Source: Kamptonema formosum PCC 6407
Lineage (GTDB): Bacteria > Cyanobacteriota > Cyanobacteriia > Cyanobacteriales > Microcoleaceae
Direction: 5' to 3'
DNA: 64,000 nucleotides
Assembly: GCF_000332155.1 (NCBI RefSeq)
Contig: NZ_KB235904.1
Location: 1,510,590-1,574,589, forward strand
Made by a program: the position numbers and the translations under genes. Shown piece by piece: positions 34,907 to 46,012 of the stretch. How positions within the stretch are numbered: the stretch's first letter is position 1; every line of letters begins with the position of its first letter. The notes under the pieces are model-generated. The model was not told the DNA's origin, searched no databases, and saw nothing but the letters and a program-made list of their open reading frames with translations.

Positions 34907-35060
34907 CTAGAATGCTCAGGGCTAGGGAAAGAGAGGGGGAGCAGGGGAGCTCTTGAGCGGGGGAGATAGGGAGATGGGGGATATGGGGAAGATGGTAATT
35001 AGCTATTAGCCATTAGCTATTAGCCATTAGCCATTACCAATCACCAACCAACAACAACCA
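34907..35060. repeat. Mixed heptamer arrays between convergent genes
   Basis: GGGGCTA units, GGAGATGGGG-type purine units, then TAGCTAT/TAGCCAT units and ACCAACA units fill the whole gap between the VOC gene and the sensor kinase. No gene is present. Confidence 0.75.
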
Positions 35061-35065
35061 ACAAA

Positions 35066-38044
35066 TTACTCATCATCCTTCCGAATAGGTTGTTTTGGCC
35101 AGGTAAAGCGAAATGTTGCTCCTTGACCTTCACTCGATTCGAGTTTAATAGTTCCCCCTTGATTTTCTACAATTTTTTTCACTAGCGATAAACCAATGCC
35201 TGTATTTTCAACTTTATCGCGAGCTTCCAAAGTTTGGAAGATGACAAAAACTTTATCATGATATTGAGGAGCAATTCCAGGGCCATCATCCGTTACAGCA
35301 AACTCGTAAAAATCTTCCTTCTCTTCAAGGGATATTTTCACAGAACCCGATTTGCTGCTGTGATGTTTGACTGCATTACTAATTAGATTAGCAAAAACTT
35401 GCTGTAATAATACCCTTTCTGTCGTCAATATTGGCATTCCCGATCCGACTTCCACCTTCAAACTCTCTGGCGGCGCGATAGAATCGATAATTTCTGCTAA
35501 TAAACTTGCCACATTTACAATTTCTGAGGCTGTTTGGATGCGTCCGACGCGGGAATATTGTAGTAGTGCATCGATCAAAGCTTCCATACGGTGAACTCGA
35601 CCCCGCAATAGATTCATTTGATGTTGAGTATCCTCAGTCATCGCTTCGCTGAGGTCTTCTTCTATCCAACTACTAAGGTTGGCAATTGCTCTTAGCGGCG
35701 CTTTCAAATCATGGGAAACGACATAAGCAAATTGATCTAATTCCTGATTTCGCTTTCTCAAAACTGTTGCTGTTTGACTTAATATTCTAGTTGTCTTTGC
35801 CAATTCTTGAGCGCGTTTTTGTAGTGCTTCTTGAGCTTCTTTACGCTCTCTGATATCTTCAACAACTGCCATTAAGTATTCGCCACCATCTTGCTCGCGT
35901 AGTAGGGAAACAGTCAAATTGCCCCATACTAATTCCCCATTTTTGCGGAGAAAACGCTTTTCCATCGAATAGATATTAAGTTCCCCTGTTAACAGTTGGT
36001 TTATATAGGCCAGCTCAATTTTTAAGTCCTCTGGATGAGTAATATTCTGAAACTTATTTTCTAGCAGTTCTTCCCGACTGTAACCCAAAATATCGCAAAA
36101 CTTTTGATTAACCAACAGTAACTTGCCTTCCATATTTGTCTGGGCTATTCCCACAGCCGCCTGCTCAAAAGTAGACCGGAAACGTTGCTCGCTTTCAGCA
36201 ATAGCCACCTCAGCCTGTTTGCGGTCGGTGATATCCTCGAAACTACACATAATTCCGATTACACTATCTTCCCCATTTGTCAGAGGAACTTTGCTAACAT
36301 CAACCCACATTGTCGAGCTATTTGGCAGTGCAGAAGTAAAAGTTTTAAGTAAGTGATATTGGGGAGTATTAGTTTCGAGAATGTCGCGGCTGATTGCGCG
36401 GTAGTGTTCAGCTTGTTCTTCGGGAATAGGCAAATCGTAATCTGTCAGTCCGATGATATCTGTGGGACTTTTTAAACCAAGAATACGGGCAAAGTTTTGA
36501 TTACAACCTCGATAGATAAAATCTCTGTCTTTCCAGTAGATAAACTGCGGAATGTTGTCCATCACTAATTGCAACATTTGCTGAGAATCTCGCAATGCAA
36601 ATTCCGCGATTTTGCGATCGCTAATATCGTTATTTATTTGTAAGCTAGCTAAGGGAAGACCATCTTCGTCCCGTTGCAAAGTCCAACGGCTTGCTACTGT
36701 TACTTTTGAACCATCTTGCTTAGTGTGTAGGAGTTCGCCTTCCCAAGCTCCATCCCGTAGAAATGCTGCCTTAATTTTGGGTAGAGATTCAGGAAATTCT
36801 GTTTGCAAAAGCGTGTGAATATTCTTTCCCATTACTTCCGATTTCCGCCATCCGTAGAGCCTTCTAGCTCCCTGATTCCAATCAGCAATATCATCATTTA
36901 GGTCAAGCACTGTAATCGAATCATTCGCTAAATCTAACAGTTGCGATTGTTTGCGGAGGGTTTTTTCAGCTTCTTTGCGCTCGGTAATATCGCGACAAAT
37001 CCCAATAAATAGTCGCCCCGAAGCTAGCCGCATTTCGCTCACCGCTAACTCCATTGGGAAGGTTGCCCCATTTTTGCGGATTCCCTGGATTTCTTGCTGA
37101 CAAATGTTGAGTTTTGCAGTAGAATTTGTTAAAAAGTTTTGAAGATAATTCCCCGTGCTATCTTCGTGGGCAGGCTTAGCTATTAGTTTCCTGAGATTCT
37201 GACCAATGACTTCTTTCCCTTCCCAGCCAAAAATCTTCTCAGCAGCGAGATTGAATGACTCAATATTACCCTGCTCGTCCAAGGTGAGAATACCATCAGC
37301 GGCGTTGTCTACCACTGCTTGAATGCGAGTTTTACTCTCTTGCAAACTAGCTTCTCGGTTTGTTAATTCCCTGTCTAAACGGTCAAATAAATACCAGGAA
37401 GCTCCGCCGCCAAGCAAACCGACAAATAAAGCGGCTATTTGTACAAAATTGGTGAGATCGACCCAATGCCGTCTTTCTTCATCTATAATAGCCTGGAACT
37501 CTTTCTGACTGACAACAAAATTATTAATTTGCTGCCGCAGGGTATCCATCTGCAATTTGCCTTTGAGCAGAATGTTAGTTAGTTGAGGCGACATTTCAAT
37601 TTCTCTGCCTAAACTATCAAAACTTTTGAGCGTATTTTCCAAAAAAATTAATTCTTGCTGGGTACTTTTTTTAATTTCTTCAAATCGCTGTAACTGTGCT
37701 GGATTTTCTTGCACCATCACTCTGAGTTCTTTGAGCAATTGAGGCAAATTTGCTTTTGCTTTTAAATACGGGTCTAGAAATTCTGGACGCTGCGTCAGAC
37801 CGTAACCTCGCATTCCCGTCTCAGCATCTACCGCAGTTTTGAGCAAACGGTCAGTTTGTAGTAGTACCTGGTTGCTCTTTTCTATCTGGGCTCTTGTGCT
37901 GAGAGTGCGATCGCGCACCCAGGCAATGGCGATCACTGAGGCGAACAGACAAGTTACGGGAATGGCAAGAATTATTGTCCCCCGCTGGCGAGTTGGCCGG
38001 TCTACCCACAAAAATTTTACGAGGTGAGATATTGAAAATTTCAT
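35066..38044 (-). CDS. CHASE3/multi-PAS sensor histidine kinase
   Basis: A 992-residue membrane sensor kinase. A membrane helix at about 22-45 is followed by an extracytoplasmic CHASE3 domain (LLKTAVDAETGMRGYGLTQRPEFL) and a second helix at about 205-225. Four PAS domains follow (about 235-355, 365-480, 490-615 and 625-745), then a coiled coil, the phospho-acceptor box FAYVVSHDLKAPLRA, and an ATPase domain with NAVKHH, VTDDGPGI and TGIGLSLVKKIV. There is no receiver domain. The kinase part resembles cyanobacterial phytochrome-type and motility kinases. The signal and partner regulator are unknown. Confidence 0.93.
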   Translation of the reverse strand: MKFSISHLVKFLWVDRPTRQRGTIILAIPVTCLFASVIAIAWVRDRTLSTRAQIEKSNQVLLQTDRLLKTAVDAETGMRGYGLTQRPEFLDPYLKAKANLPQLLKELRVMVQENPAQLQRFEEIKKSTQQELIFLENTLKSFDSLGREIEMSPQLTNILLKGKLQMDTLRQQINNFVVSQKEFQAIIDEERRHWVDLTNFVQIAALFVGLLGGGASWYLFDRLDRELTNREASLQESKTRIQAVVDNAADGILTLDEQGNIESFNLAAEKIFGWEGKEVIGQNLRKLIAKPAHEDSTGNYLQNFLTNSTAKLNICQQEIQGIRKNGATFPMELAVSEMRLASGRLFIGICRDITERKEAEKTLRKQSQLLDLANDSITVLDLNDDIADWNQGARRLYGWRKSEVMGKNIHTLLQTEFPESLPKIKAAFLRDGAWEGELLHTKQDGSKVTVASRWTLQRDEDGLPLASLQINNDISDRKIAEFALRDSQQMLQLVMDNIPQFIYWKDRDFIYRGCNQNFARILGLKSPTDIIGLTDYDLPIPEEQAEHYRAISRDILETNTPQYHLLKTFTSALPNSSTMWVDVSKVPLTNGEDSVIGIMCSFEDITDRKQAEVAIAESEQRFRSTFEQAAVGIAQTNMEGKLLLVNQKFCDILGYSREELLENKFQNITHPEDLKIELAYINQLLTGELNIYSMEKRFLRKNGELVWGNLTVSLLREQDGGEYLMAVVEDIRERKEAQEALQKRAQELAKTTRILSQTATVLRKRNQELDQFAYVVSHDLKAPLRAIANLSSWIEEDLSEAMTEDTQHQMNLLRGRVHRMEALIDALLQYSRVGRIQTASEIVNVASLLAEIIDSIAPPESLKVEVGSGMPILTTERVLLQQVFANLISNAVKHHSSKSGSVKISLEEKEDFYEFAVTDDGPGIAPQYHDKVFVIFQTLEARDKVENTGIGLSLVKKIVENQGGTIKLESSEGQGATFRFTWPKQPIRKDDE

Positions 38045-38083
38045 TAATTTTTAATTTTGAGATTTTAACAATTTGGCAGCCTC

Positions 38084-38284
38084 CTATTCTGGCGCTACGC
38101 CTATCTTTAGATGGCTTTTAACATGGATGTTATCGATCGATCCTGATGGTTGAACTAGATTAAGGTGAGAGTCAGATTTGTAATTTTGCTCAGCGATCTT
38201 TTTGACAGTCCACTTACCTGTATCGGGATCGCGGTCAGCGGTAAAAGGGTTGGCTTTTAGGGGTTGATTGCAAGGTTTAGTCAT
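38084..38284 (-). CDS. Small conserved-looking protein, 66 residues
   Basis: MTKPCNQPLKANPFTADRDPDTGKWTVKKIAEQ, then a Ser/His-rich tail. The NPFTxxRDPxTGxWxV pattern occurs in several small cyanobacterial proteins of unknown function. It sits 40 bp upstream of the sensor kinase in the same direction and could be in its transcript. Confidence 0.6.
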   Translation of the reverse strand: MTKPCNQPLKANPFTADRDPDTGKWTVKKIAEQNYKSDSHLNLVQPSGSIDNIHVKSHLKIGVAPE

Positions 38285-38564
38285 AGTGCTGCACTCCCGA
38301 TCTACTTGCTAGTCATATTTTAAGTGCCTCTAAAATGCAGGTTTGTGATAGATAGCAAAGCCAAGATGGGATCTTGGTCACAGAAGGTAGCGATCGCCAA
38401 ATATGGATCGAGCCTTGGATCTATAATCTATAGCAGAAGGCAGCTATGCAGAAGGCAGAAGTAGAAGAAAAATGTTATTTAGAGTGCAGCTAAGCAATCT
38501 ACTTAAGGGAGGATGACAACACAAGCGATCGCTTCCGAAAAGCAATTCTGGTGTAACTCCTACT

Positions 38565-40691
38565 TTACTCAACTTTATTTTCTATTTTTGCCTTAAGGTG
38601 AACAGTAAAAGTAGAACCCACCCCCAACTCGCTTTCCACTGTAATATCACCCCCCATCATCTGGCAAAAGCGACGGCTAATCGCCAATCCGAGTCCGGTA
38701 CCACCATACTTGCGCGTTGTCGAAGCATCTCCTTGATTGAAGACCTCAAACAAACACTGCTGTTGTTCCACTGACATACCAATACCCGTATCAGCTACGC
38801 ATAAATAAACCCAATCACTATTGCTACCCATTTCGCGAGTTGCACTTAGCCGCACAGTTCCATTTTCAGTAAACTTAAGGGCATTAGAGAGTAAGTTAAA
38901 AAGAATTTGCCGCACCTTAGTTAAGTCAGTGAACACTACTCCTAGATCGCTACAGCAAGACACTTCCAATTTATTGGAGTTTTTGTGAGCTAGGGGATGC
39001 AGAGTGGCGATGACATCACCGACCAAATCCGCAAGGTCAAAACTCTCCAGGTAAAGTTCCATTTTACCTGCTTCAATTTTAGATAGGTCAAGGATATCGT
39101 TAATCAAAGTTAGCAAATGTTTGCCAGCACTGCGAATTTTTTGAATATCGGGGAGCAAATCTTCAAGCCCTTCATCAGAGGCTAATTCTTCTAACATTTC
39201 GCTGTAACCAATAATGGCATTCAGAGGAGTTCGCAACTCGTGGCTCATATTAGCTAAGAAAGTGCTTTTTGCTCTGGAAGCTGCTTCTGCTTTGTGCAGT
39301 GCTTCTTGCAAAGCTACTTCCGCTCTTTTGCGCTCAGCAATCTCGAATCGGAGTAACTTATTAGCACTCTTGAGCTGAACAGTGCGATTTTCGACAGTTA
39401 GTTCTAGTTCCTGCTTCGCCTTAGATAATGCCTGCTGCGCTCTCTGCCGTTCAAAGCCTTCTATTGCTAAGGCAACCAAATTCGCTAGAGAATCAGCAAA
39501 AGTGCGCTCCTCCAAGGCCCACTGACGGGGAGGGCCGATATGTTCGTGGGAAACTATGCCCACGATCTGGCCGCCTAGCCGAATTGGTACATTTAAAGTT
39601 GATGAGTTCGCGCTCTCGTCTGTAGGCCTTGGAGAGAAGATTTCTGCTTCTTTTGAGTACAATTCCTTTAAAGAGTTTTGAGCCAGAAGTGTCTCAGGCA
39701 GAGGCAATCCGAAATGCTCCTCAGCATTCTCTAAGGAGGTATCTAAAAAGCCAGCTCTCAAATCGCTGGTCGAGATTTCTAAACGGTTCCAGTGGCGATC
39801 GCTACTACGTTCGTAGAGGTCGAGGCAAACTAATTTTAGATTAGGCTTTTTAGACTTCACAAAATAAGGCTGTTCGTCTAAATTTTTTGCCAGCAAAGCA
39901 GTATTGGCCTCTGTTTGGCTATCTGCACTCACGCCCAATCCTAAATCTATTTGAGACTCTGCGGAACGAACGGTAAATCTAAAATCGTTATATAGCCACA
40001 GGCTGACTTTATCTACTTCTAGGGTGTGGGCGGCCGTTTCAGTGATTTCGCGAATTGCAGCATTGAGATCCCCAGAGTTAAGAGTCCTTTCTCTGCCAAG
40101 TTCCAATAGTGCCAGACTCTGACGGCGGAGCCGTCTTTCACTGTTGAGCAGGACTTGTTCGCCCGCTTTGCGCTTAGTGAGGTCGTAGAGGGCAAATAGT
40201 GCCGCTGGTTGACCGCTGAAGGTCAGGGGTTGGACGGATACCATTACCCAGAACGGTGTACCGTCTACTTTTTTGGCTTGCATTTCCCAATTCTGAACGT
40301 ACCCGTCTCGCGAAAGTGCGTCGAGTACCTTCTCGCGATCGCTCCGATCCCAGTAAAAATCTGGAGTATAGCGATCGATCAAGTCTTCAAGGGATATGCC
40401 CAGGAGAGCAGAAAATTGAGCGTTGGCATAGAGTATCTTCCCGTCGGCCACGCGAGCGATCAGCACTGGTACGGGAGTTGCTTGGGCGATCGCTCGAAAT
40501 CGCTCTTCGCTCTCCCGCAATACCGACTCTGCAAACCCTTGCAGTTGAGCTTCCACGCGATCGGAGTGTTCAGTAGTAGTCTCCAGCAAGATTTCCAGGT
40601 CAGCTCTTTCACTCTTAAGCTCAGTAATTTCCGAGCGCAGACGTAAAACCTCCAAAATTAGCTGTTCCTTTGACAATTCTTCTTCCTGCAT
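38565..40691 (-). CDS. PAS/GAF sensor histidine kinase (soluble)
   Basis: A 708-residue cytosolic kinase with no membrane segment. N-terminal coiled coil (residues 1-60), PAS domain (about 62-180), GAF domain (about 190-425), coiled coil, phospho-acceptor box [19 protein letters not shown] near residue 483, and an ATPase domain with [20 protein letters not shown] and [13 protein letters not shown]. The GAF domain lacks an evident bilin-binding Cys, so it is unlikely to be a phytochrome. An slr1659-like STAS protein lies 110 bp upstream in the same direction and is a plausible partner. Confidence 0.93.
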   Translation of the reverse strand: MQEEELSKEQLILEVLRLRSEITELKSERADLEILLETTTEHSDRVEAQLQGFAESVLRESEERFRAIAQATPVPVLIARVADGKILYANAQFSALLGISLEDLIDRYTPDFYWDRSDREKVLDALSRDGYVQNWEMQAKKVDGTPFWVMVSVQPLTFSGQPAALFALYDLTKRKAGEQVLLNSERRLRRQSLALLELGRERTLNSGDLNAAIREITETAAHTLEVDKVSLWLYNDFRFTVRSAESQIDLGLGVSADSQTEANTALLAKNLDEQPYFVKSKKPNLKLVCLDLYERSSDRHWNRLEISTSDLRAGFLDTSLENAEEHFGLPLPETLLAQNSLKELYSKEAEIFSPRPTDESANSSTLNVPIRLGGQIVGIVSHEHIGPPRQWALEERTFADSLANLVALAIEGFERQRAQQALSKAKQELELTVENRTVQLKSANKLLRFEIAERKRAEVALQEALHKAEAASRAKSTFLANMSHELRTPLNAIIGYSEMLEELASDEGLEDLLPDIQKIRSAGKHLLTLINDILDLSKIEAGKMELYLESFDLADLVGDVIATLHPLAHKNSNKLEVSCCSDLGVVFTDLTKVRQILFNLLSNALKFTENGTVRLSATREMGSNSDWVYLCVADTGIGMSVEQQQCLFEVFNQGDASTTRKYGGTGLGLAISRRFCQMMGGDITVESELGVGSTFTVHLKAKIENKVE

Positions 40692-40801
40692 GGGTTTTGG
40701 GTAATTGCGAACTGGCAGTTTGTCTTTAGCGTTAATTCTTGTTTGCCGCTCATTACTAAGTATGGCCTATCCCCCATATTCCGTTACAGCATTTTCCTTC
40801 C

Positions 40802-41146
40802 TTATTCCAGTTCCAATTCTAAGGAAGGCATTAGTCGCTGCAAGTTCTTCAACGATTTTCCCTGCCAGAGTATCTCCTGAGATCCTCGTACCGCAATCTG
40901 AATATTCTTTTGCTGGCGCACCCTGATCACAAACTTAGACAGAATGTTGATTCCAGAACTATTTAAAAATTCTAGCTCTCGCAAATCCAAAGTAATTTTC
41001 TTTGGCTGTGCGTCAGCCACATCATTGAGCAACTGCACGATGGGCGCGTACTCTTCCATTTTACTCAGCCGGAATGAACCCTGGCAGGTAATTGTCTCAG
41101 TAGCGCTGTCGTACCAAATGCAGTAATCTTTACTCTTGATCTCCAT
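40802..41146 (-). CDS. slr1659-superfamily STAS-like regulator
   Basis: 114 residues with an anti-sigma-antagonist-like fold: central LDLRELEFLNSSGINILSKFVI, where the Ser pair is in the position phosphorylated in SpoIIAA proteins. It resembles Synechocystis Slr1659. Such proteins act in partner-switching with an ATPase-type kinase. The histidine kinase at 38565-40691 follows in the same direction, so the two may form a pathway (inference). Confidence 0.88.
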   Translation of the reverse strand: MEIKSKDYCIWYDSATETITCQGSFRLSKMEEYAPIVQLLNDVADAQPKKITLDLRELEFLNSSGINILSKFVIRVRQQKNIQIAVRGSQEILWQGKSLKNLQRLMPSLELELE

Positions 41147-41545
41147 AGTGCGTGCTAGTTGTCACAGGTGAGTTGCGATTTTAATGGGTAATTTAGTCCG
41201 TAGGGGGACTTTTGAGGTGTTAGTGGATCTCCACTTACTGCTGGTAACTCTTGCTGCGGGAGGGGGGCTTCGCCGAGCGTACCGGAGGGCATAGAGGGGC
41301 CAAAGCGCCGAGATGTGGGAAAGGGGCCAGAGGAGGTTGGAGACTTTACCTTACTAACAGGGCTGGGTACTGTTGACCAGTCATCTCCTGACTGGGCATT
41401 CAATTCTCAATTGCCTCTCATGTCAATATATGCGTGATTATGCGTAAATCCCAACCAATTCCCAATTTCTGTTTTCCACGCTCAAATACTATTAGTTTAG
41501 AACACAACCGTATCTAAAAATGTGAAAATCCATATTTTTTTGCTA
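41147..41545. other. Divergent intergenic region with small hairpins
   Basis: Between the STAS-like gene and the cynS promoter. An 82-residue Pro/Ser-rich reading frame (41155-41403, minus) was judged spurious. It contains AGTCC-GTAGGG-GGACT near 41199-41214 and a hairpin CCAGTCA-TCTCC-TGACTGG at 41377-41395. Nothing else stands out. Confidence 0.4.
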
Positions 41546-41575
41546 TTGACAATAGTAACAAAATCTAATTATAGT
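41546..41575 (+). promoter_or_regulatory. Sigma70-type promoter of cynS
   Basis: A perfect -35 box TTGACA at 41546-41551, an 18-bp spacer and TATAGT at 41570-41575 (-10). The predicted start would be near 41582, giving a leader of about 100 nt before the cynS ATG. A near-match to the NtcA half-site pattern (GTA-N8-TAA) overlaps the spacer but not at a position typical for activation. Confidence 0.6.
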
Positions 41576-41681
41576 AATGTCAGCTTTCAGGCAGCCCTTA
41601 AAAGGGAAGTATTATTTAGTTTAATTCACTCTTACCTCTGCCTGTACAAAATGCAGTCTAGCCGTCATCCAGGAGCGTCTA

Positions 41682-42125
41682 ATGGCAATTTCAGAAATCA
41701 CAGAGAAACTTTTGTCTGCTAAAAAAGCTAAGGGTATTACCTTTGGTGAGTTAGAAAAAATTGTCGGGCGCGATGAGGTTTGGATTGCGGCGGTGTTTTA
41801 CCGTCAAGCTACTGCTTCTGAAGATGAAGCGGAGAAAATTGTATCAGTTTTAGGGTTAGATAACAGTGTAGCTCAAAGCTTAACAGAACCACCCTTAAAA
41901 GGTTCCCTGGAGCCGGTTATTCCCGTAGATCCGCTGATTTATCGCTTCTATGAAATTATGCAAGTGTATGGGATGCCTCTGAAAGCAATAATTCACGAAA
42001 AATTCGGCGATGGCATTATGAGCGCCATTGATTTTACTCTTGACGTTGAAAAAGAAGAAGATCCTAAAGGCGATCGCGTTAAGGTCATCATGTCTGGTAA
42101 ATTCTTGGCTTATAAGAAGTGGTAA
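41682..42125 (+). CDS. cynS: Cyanate hydratase (cyanase)
   Basis: A 147-residue enzyme that turns cyanate and bicarbonate into ammonia and CO2 in the cytosol. N-terminal helical domain, then the catalytic region [35 protein letters not shown], holding the conserved Arg and Glu (YRFYE) and Ser (IMSAID). Length is normal. Start ATG follows AGGAG with 6 bp spacing. In many cyanobacteria cynS follows a cyanate/nitrate transporter; none is here. The stop codon lies inside the first unit of a heptamer array. Confidence 0.97.
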   Translation: MAISEITEKLLSAKKAKGITFGELEKIVGRDEVWIAAVFYRQATASEDEAEKIVSVLGLDNSVAQSLTEPPLKGSLEPVIPVDPLIYRFYEIMQVYGMPLKAIIHEKFGDGIMSAIDFTLDVEKEEDPKGDRVKVIMSGKFLAYKKW

Positions 42126-42253
42126 TTGGTAATTGGTAATTGGTAATTGGTAATGGCTAATGGCTAATGGCTAATGGCTAATGGCTAATGGCTAATGGCT
42201 AATTGCTAATTGCTAATTGCTAATTGCTAATTGCTAATTGCTAATTGCTAATT
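42121..42253. repeat. Perfect 19-copy heptanucleotide array
   Basis: Reads as 4 GGTAATT, 1 GGTAATG, 6 GCTAATG and 8 GCTAATT units in strict 7-bp phase with no interruption. The first unit includes the cynS stop codon (TGG TAA). Blocks of identical units suggest growth by slippage from successive mutated copies. Confidence 0.95.
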
Positions 42254-42257
42254 ACAC

Positions 42258-42408
42258 ATCCTCCCCATCTCCCCCATCCTCCCCATCTCCCCCATCTCCC
42301 CCATCTTCCCTATCTTCCCCATCCTCCCCATCTCCCCCCTCTCCCCCATCTTCCCTCTCTCTTCCTCTTTCCCTAGCCCCTAGCCCCTAGCCCCTTCTTT
42401 TCTTCTTT

Positions 42409-42410
<2 letters not shown>
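42258..42410. repeat. Pyrimidine heptamer tract
   Basis: CCCATCT/CCCCATC-type units followed by TTCCCTC and CCCTAGC units, nearly free of purines on the plus strand, extending to the ligA stop codon. Related to the tracts at 27488-27555 and 34907-34990. Confidence 0.8.
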
Positions 42411-44496
<2,086 letters not shown>

Positions 44497-44529
44497 TTAA
44501 ATTAAATAGATGGACACAATGAAGCGTAG

Positions 44530-44670
44530 GGTGGGCGCTCGCCTCTCTCAAGAATTAAAAATGTAAAATTAAAAATTAAAAATTTAATTGATTTCCTTTT
44601 TGATTTTTAACTTTTAATTTTTAATTGGATTTAGCTATGATTTACAGGCTGGTTGCGGCGAGCGCCCACC
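44530..44670. repeat. 141-bp inverted repeat element with GGTGGGCGCTCGCC ends
   Basis: A 14-bp perfect terminal inverted repeat at 44530-44543 and 44657-44670, with AT-rich heptamer-like sequence (AATTAAAA / TTTTTAAT) between that can also pair. It occupies most of the 44482-44788 gap between two minus-strand genes. No gene. Arms are related to those at 1179-1241 and 31158-31183. Confidence 0.7.
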
Positions 44671-44788
44671 TTATGTTTAATTATGTCCGACTACTTAAGG
44701 AATAAATAAGGAGTCAGAAATCAGGAGAAAGTATTTCATCCTAAAATTGACTCCTCTTCTTAGTTGAATCTAAATTCTGACTAATTCC

Positions 44789-45769
44789 TCACAAATTCAG
44801 ATTCGAGAAGTCACTAAACTTACGGGTTTCAGTGGCGACACTCGCAAAACCATCACCATTTTCACTGTCACCATTCAAACTGCCATTAGTTTCCGGTTTA
44901 AAGAGTTCTTCAACAGCCGCACGTTTCAAAGCTAGGGGTTCTGCGTGTTCTACCTGAAATACATTCGCGTAGAGATTGGCGATAATTTGTTTTCCTCCTT
45001 GAGTCAATTCTAAGTAACTCAAAGCGGCAGGGATGTAAGGAAAAACGCCGTTCCAGTAAAATTTGGCATAATTCCGCCGCAAATCTCCGGGGGATTTATA
45101 GCCTAAGATTTTATTAGTGCCGACTTCTTCAAACTCGTAGAAAAGAGCACTAATTTTTCGCAAATAATTCGGATCGCTAAGTTGGCCAATTAAGTCAGCG
45201 GCGCGAGCAAGTCCCGAATAATTATGCCGATCTTGATGAGTTTCACCAGCAGGTACAGGGAAGCGAGTCAGTTCAATATTGCGTTTAATTTGTTCGGCAT
45301 CAATTAGTTTGTGGCCACCAAAACGCTCATCGATTACTAATTTACCTCGGTCAACATGATAAGGTGTGAGACTGGCAGAAGTTGCACCAATTGGTATCGA
45401 AACCATTCCTCCATCAATGCCAGTGGCGTAGAGTCCAACAGCTTCTTGGTCTTGGCGGCAAACACCTTTGACATAACCGATGTCGTGAGACAACAAAGAA
45501 ATGATATAGTGTAGCCAGTCTTCAGGGGAGACACCCCCTTCGCGGATGTGTTTGCCCCGGAGGATGTCCTGTCCTACTAGGGCAACTAACATACTGTGTT
45601 CGACATTGTGATAGAGAGCGTCGCAATTAGCGATGTTTTCCAGAGCCATGTTCCCCGCCCAGGCAATGATATCGGGGTAATCCGGCTTATATTTACCGTA
45701 GGTACGGCGGTATCCAGCCTGTAGCTCTTGCACGAAAGCGTCAATTAGGATCGCAGTTGCATTAAACAT
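44789..45769 (-). CDS. HD-domain metalloprotein (Npun_R2479-type)
   Basis: A 326-residue protein with metal-binding HD-domain residues: HNVEHSMLVALVGQDI near residue 60 and LLSHDIGYVKGVCRQDQE near 95. It resembles a cyanobacterial family of HD metalloproteins without assigned activity; HD proteins are usually phosphohydrolases, often of nucleotides. ATG at 45769 is used rather than a GTG five codons upstream. The C-terminal 30 residues are Asn/Ser-rich and probably disordered. Confidence 0.88.
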   Translation of the reverse strand: MFNATAILIDAFVQELQAGYRRTYGKYKPDYPDIIAWAGNMALENIANCDALYHNVEHSMLVALVGQDILRGKHIREGGVSPEDWLHYIISLLSHDIGYVKGVCRQDQEAVGLYATGIDGGMVSIPIGATSASLTPYHVDRGKLVIDERFGGHKLIDAEQIKRNIELTRFPVPAGETHQDRHNYSGLARAADLIGQLSDPNYLRKISALFYEFEEVGTNKILGYKSPGDLRRNYAKFYWNGVFPYIPAALSYLELTQGGKQIIANLYANVFQVEHAEPLALKRAAVEELFKPETNGSLNGDSENGDGFASVATETRKFSDFSNLNL

Positions 45770-46012
45770 TGTGATTTCTCTCACTCAAGCTTTAAGGGCG
45801 AAAATCAATCAGGAAGTTTTAGGTAGTTGCATAAATAATAATTGGCGATCGCGTATAAGTTGACATAAATCGGATTGAGTAGTATTTGCGAACTACCGAT
45901 GCACCAGAGAATATTTTTAGAGTTATATACTCACCATAACCTAAATCCCACAGAATCTCATCTGGCTCTGTACTATTAGATGATGGTGAGAGAACTGCTA
46001 GGTGTCAGAGTT

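Noticed and set aside
38565-40691. Phytochrome-type photoreceptor
   Set aside because: The GAF region has no convincing bilin-attachment cysteine motif.
41155-41403. 82-residue Pro/Ser-rich minus-strand frame
   Set aside because: Composition comes from GC-rich repeat-like sequence with small palindromes; no gene-like features.
41564-41582. NtcA-controlled promoter for cynS
   Set aside because: GTA-N8-TAA is only a near-match and lies within the -35/-10 spacer, not at the usual activator distance.
42121-42253. CRISPR array
   Set aside because: The 7-bp units are contiguous with no spacers; it is an STRR array.
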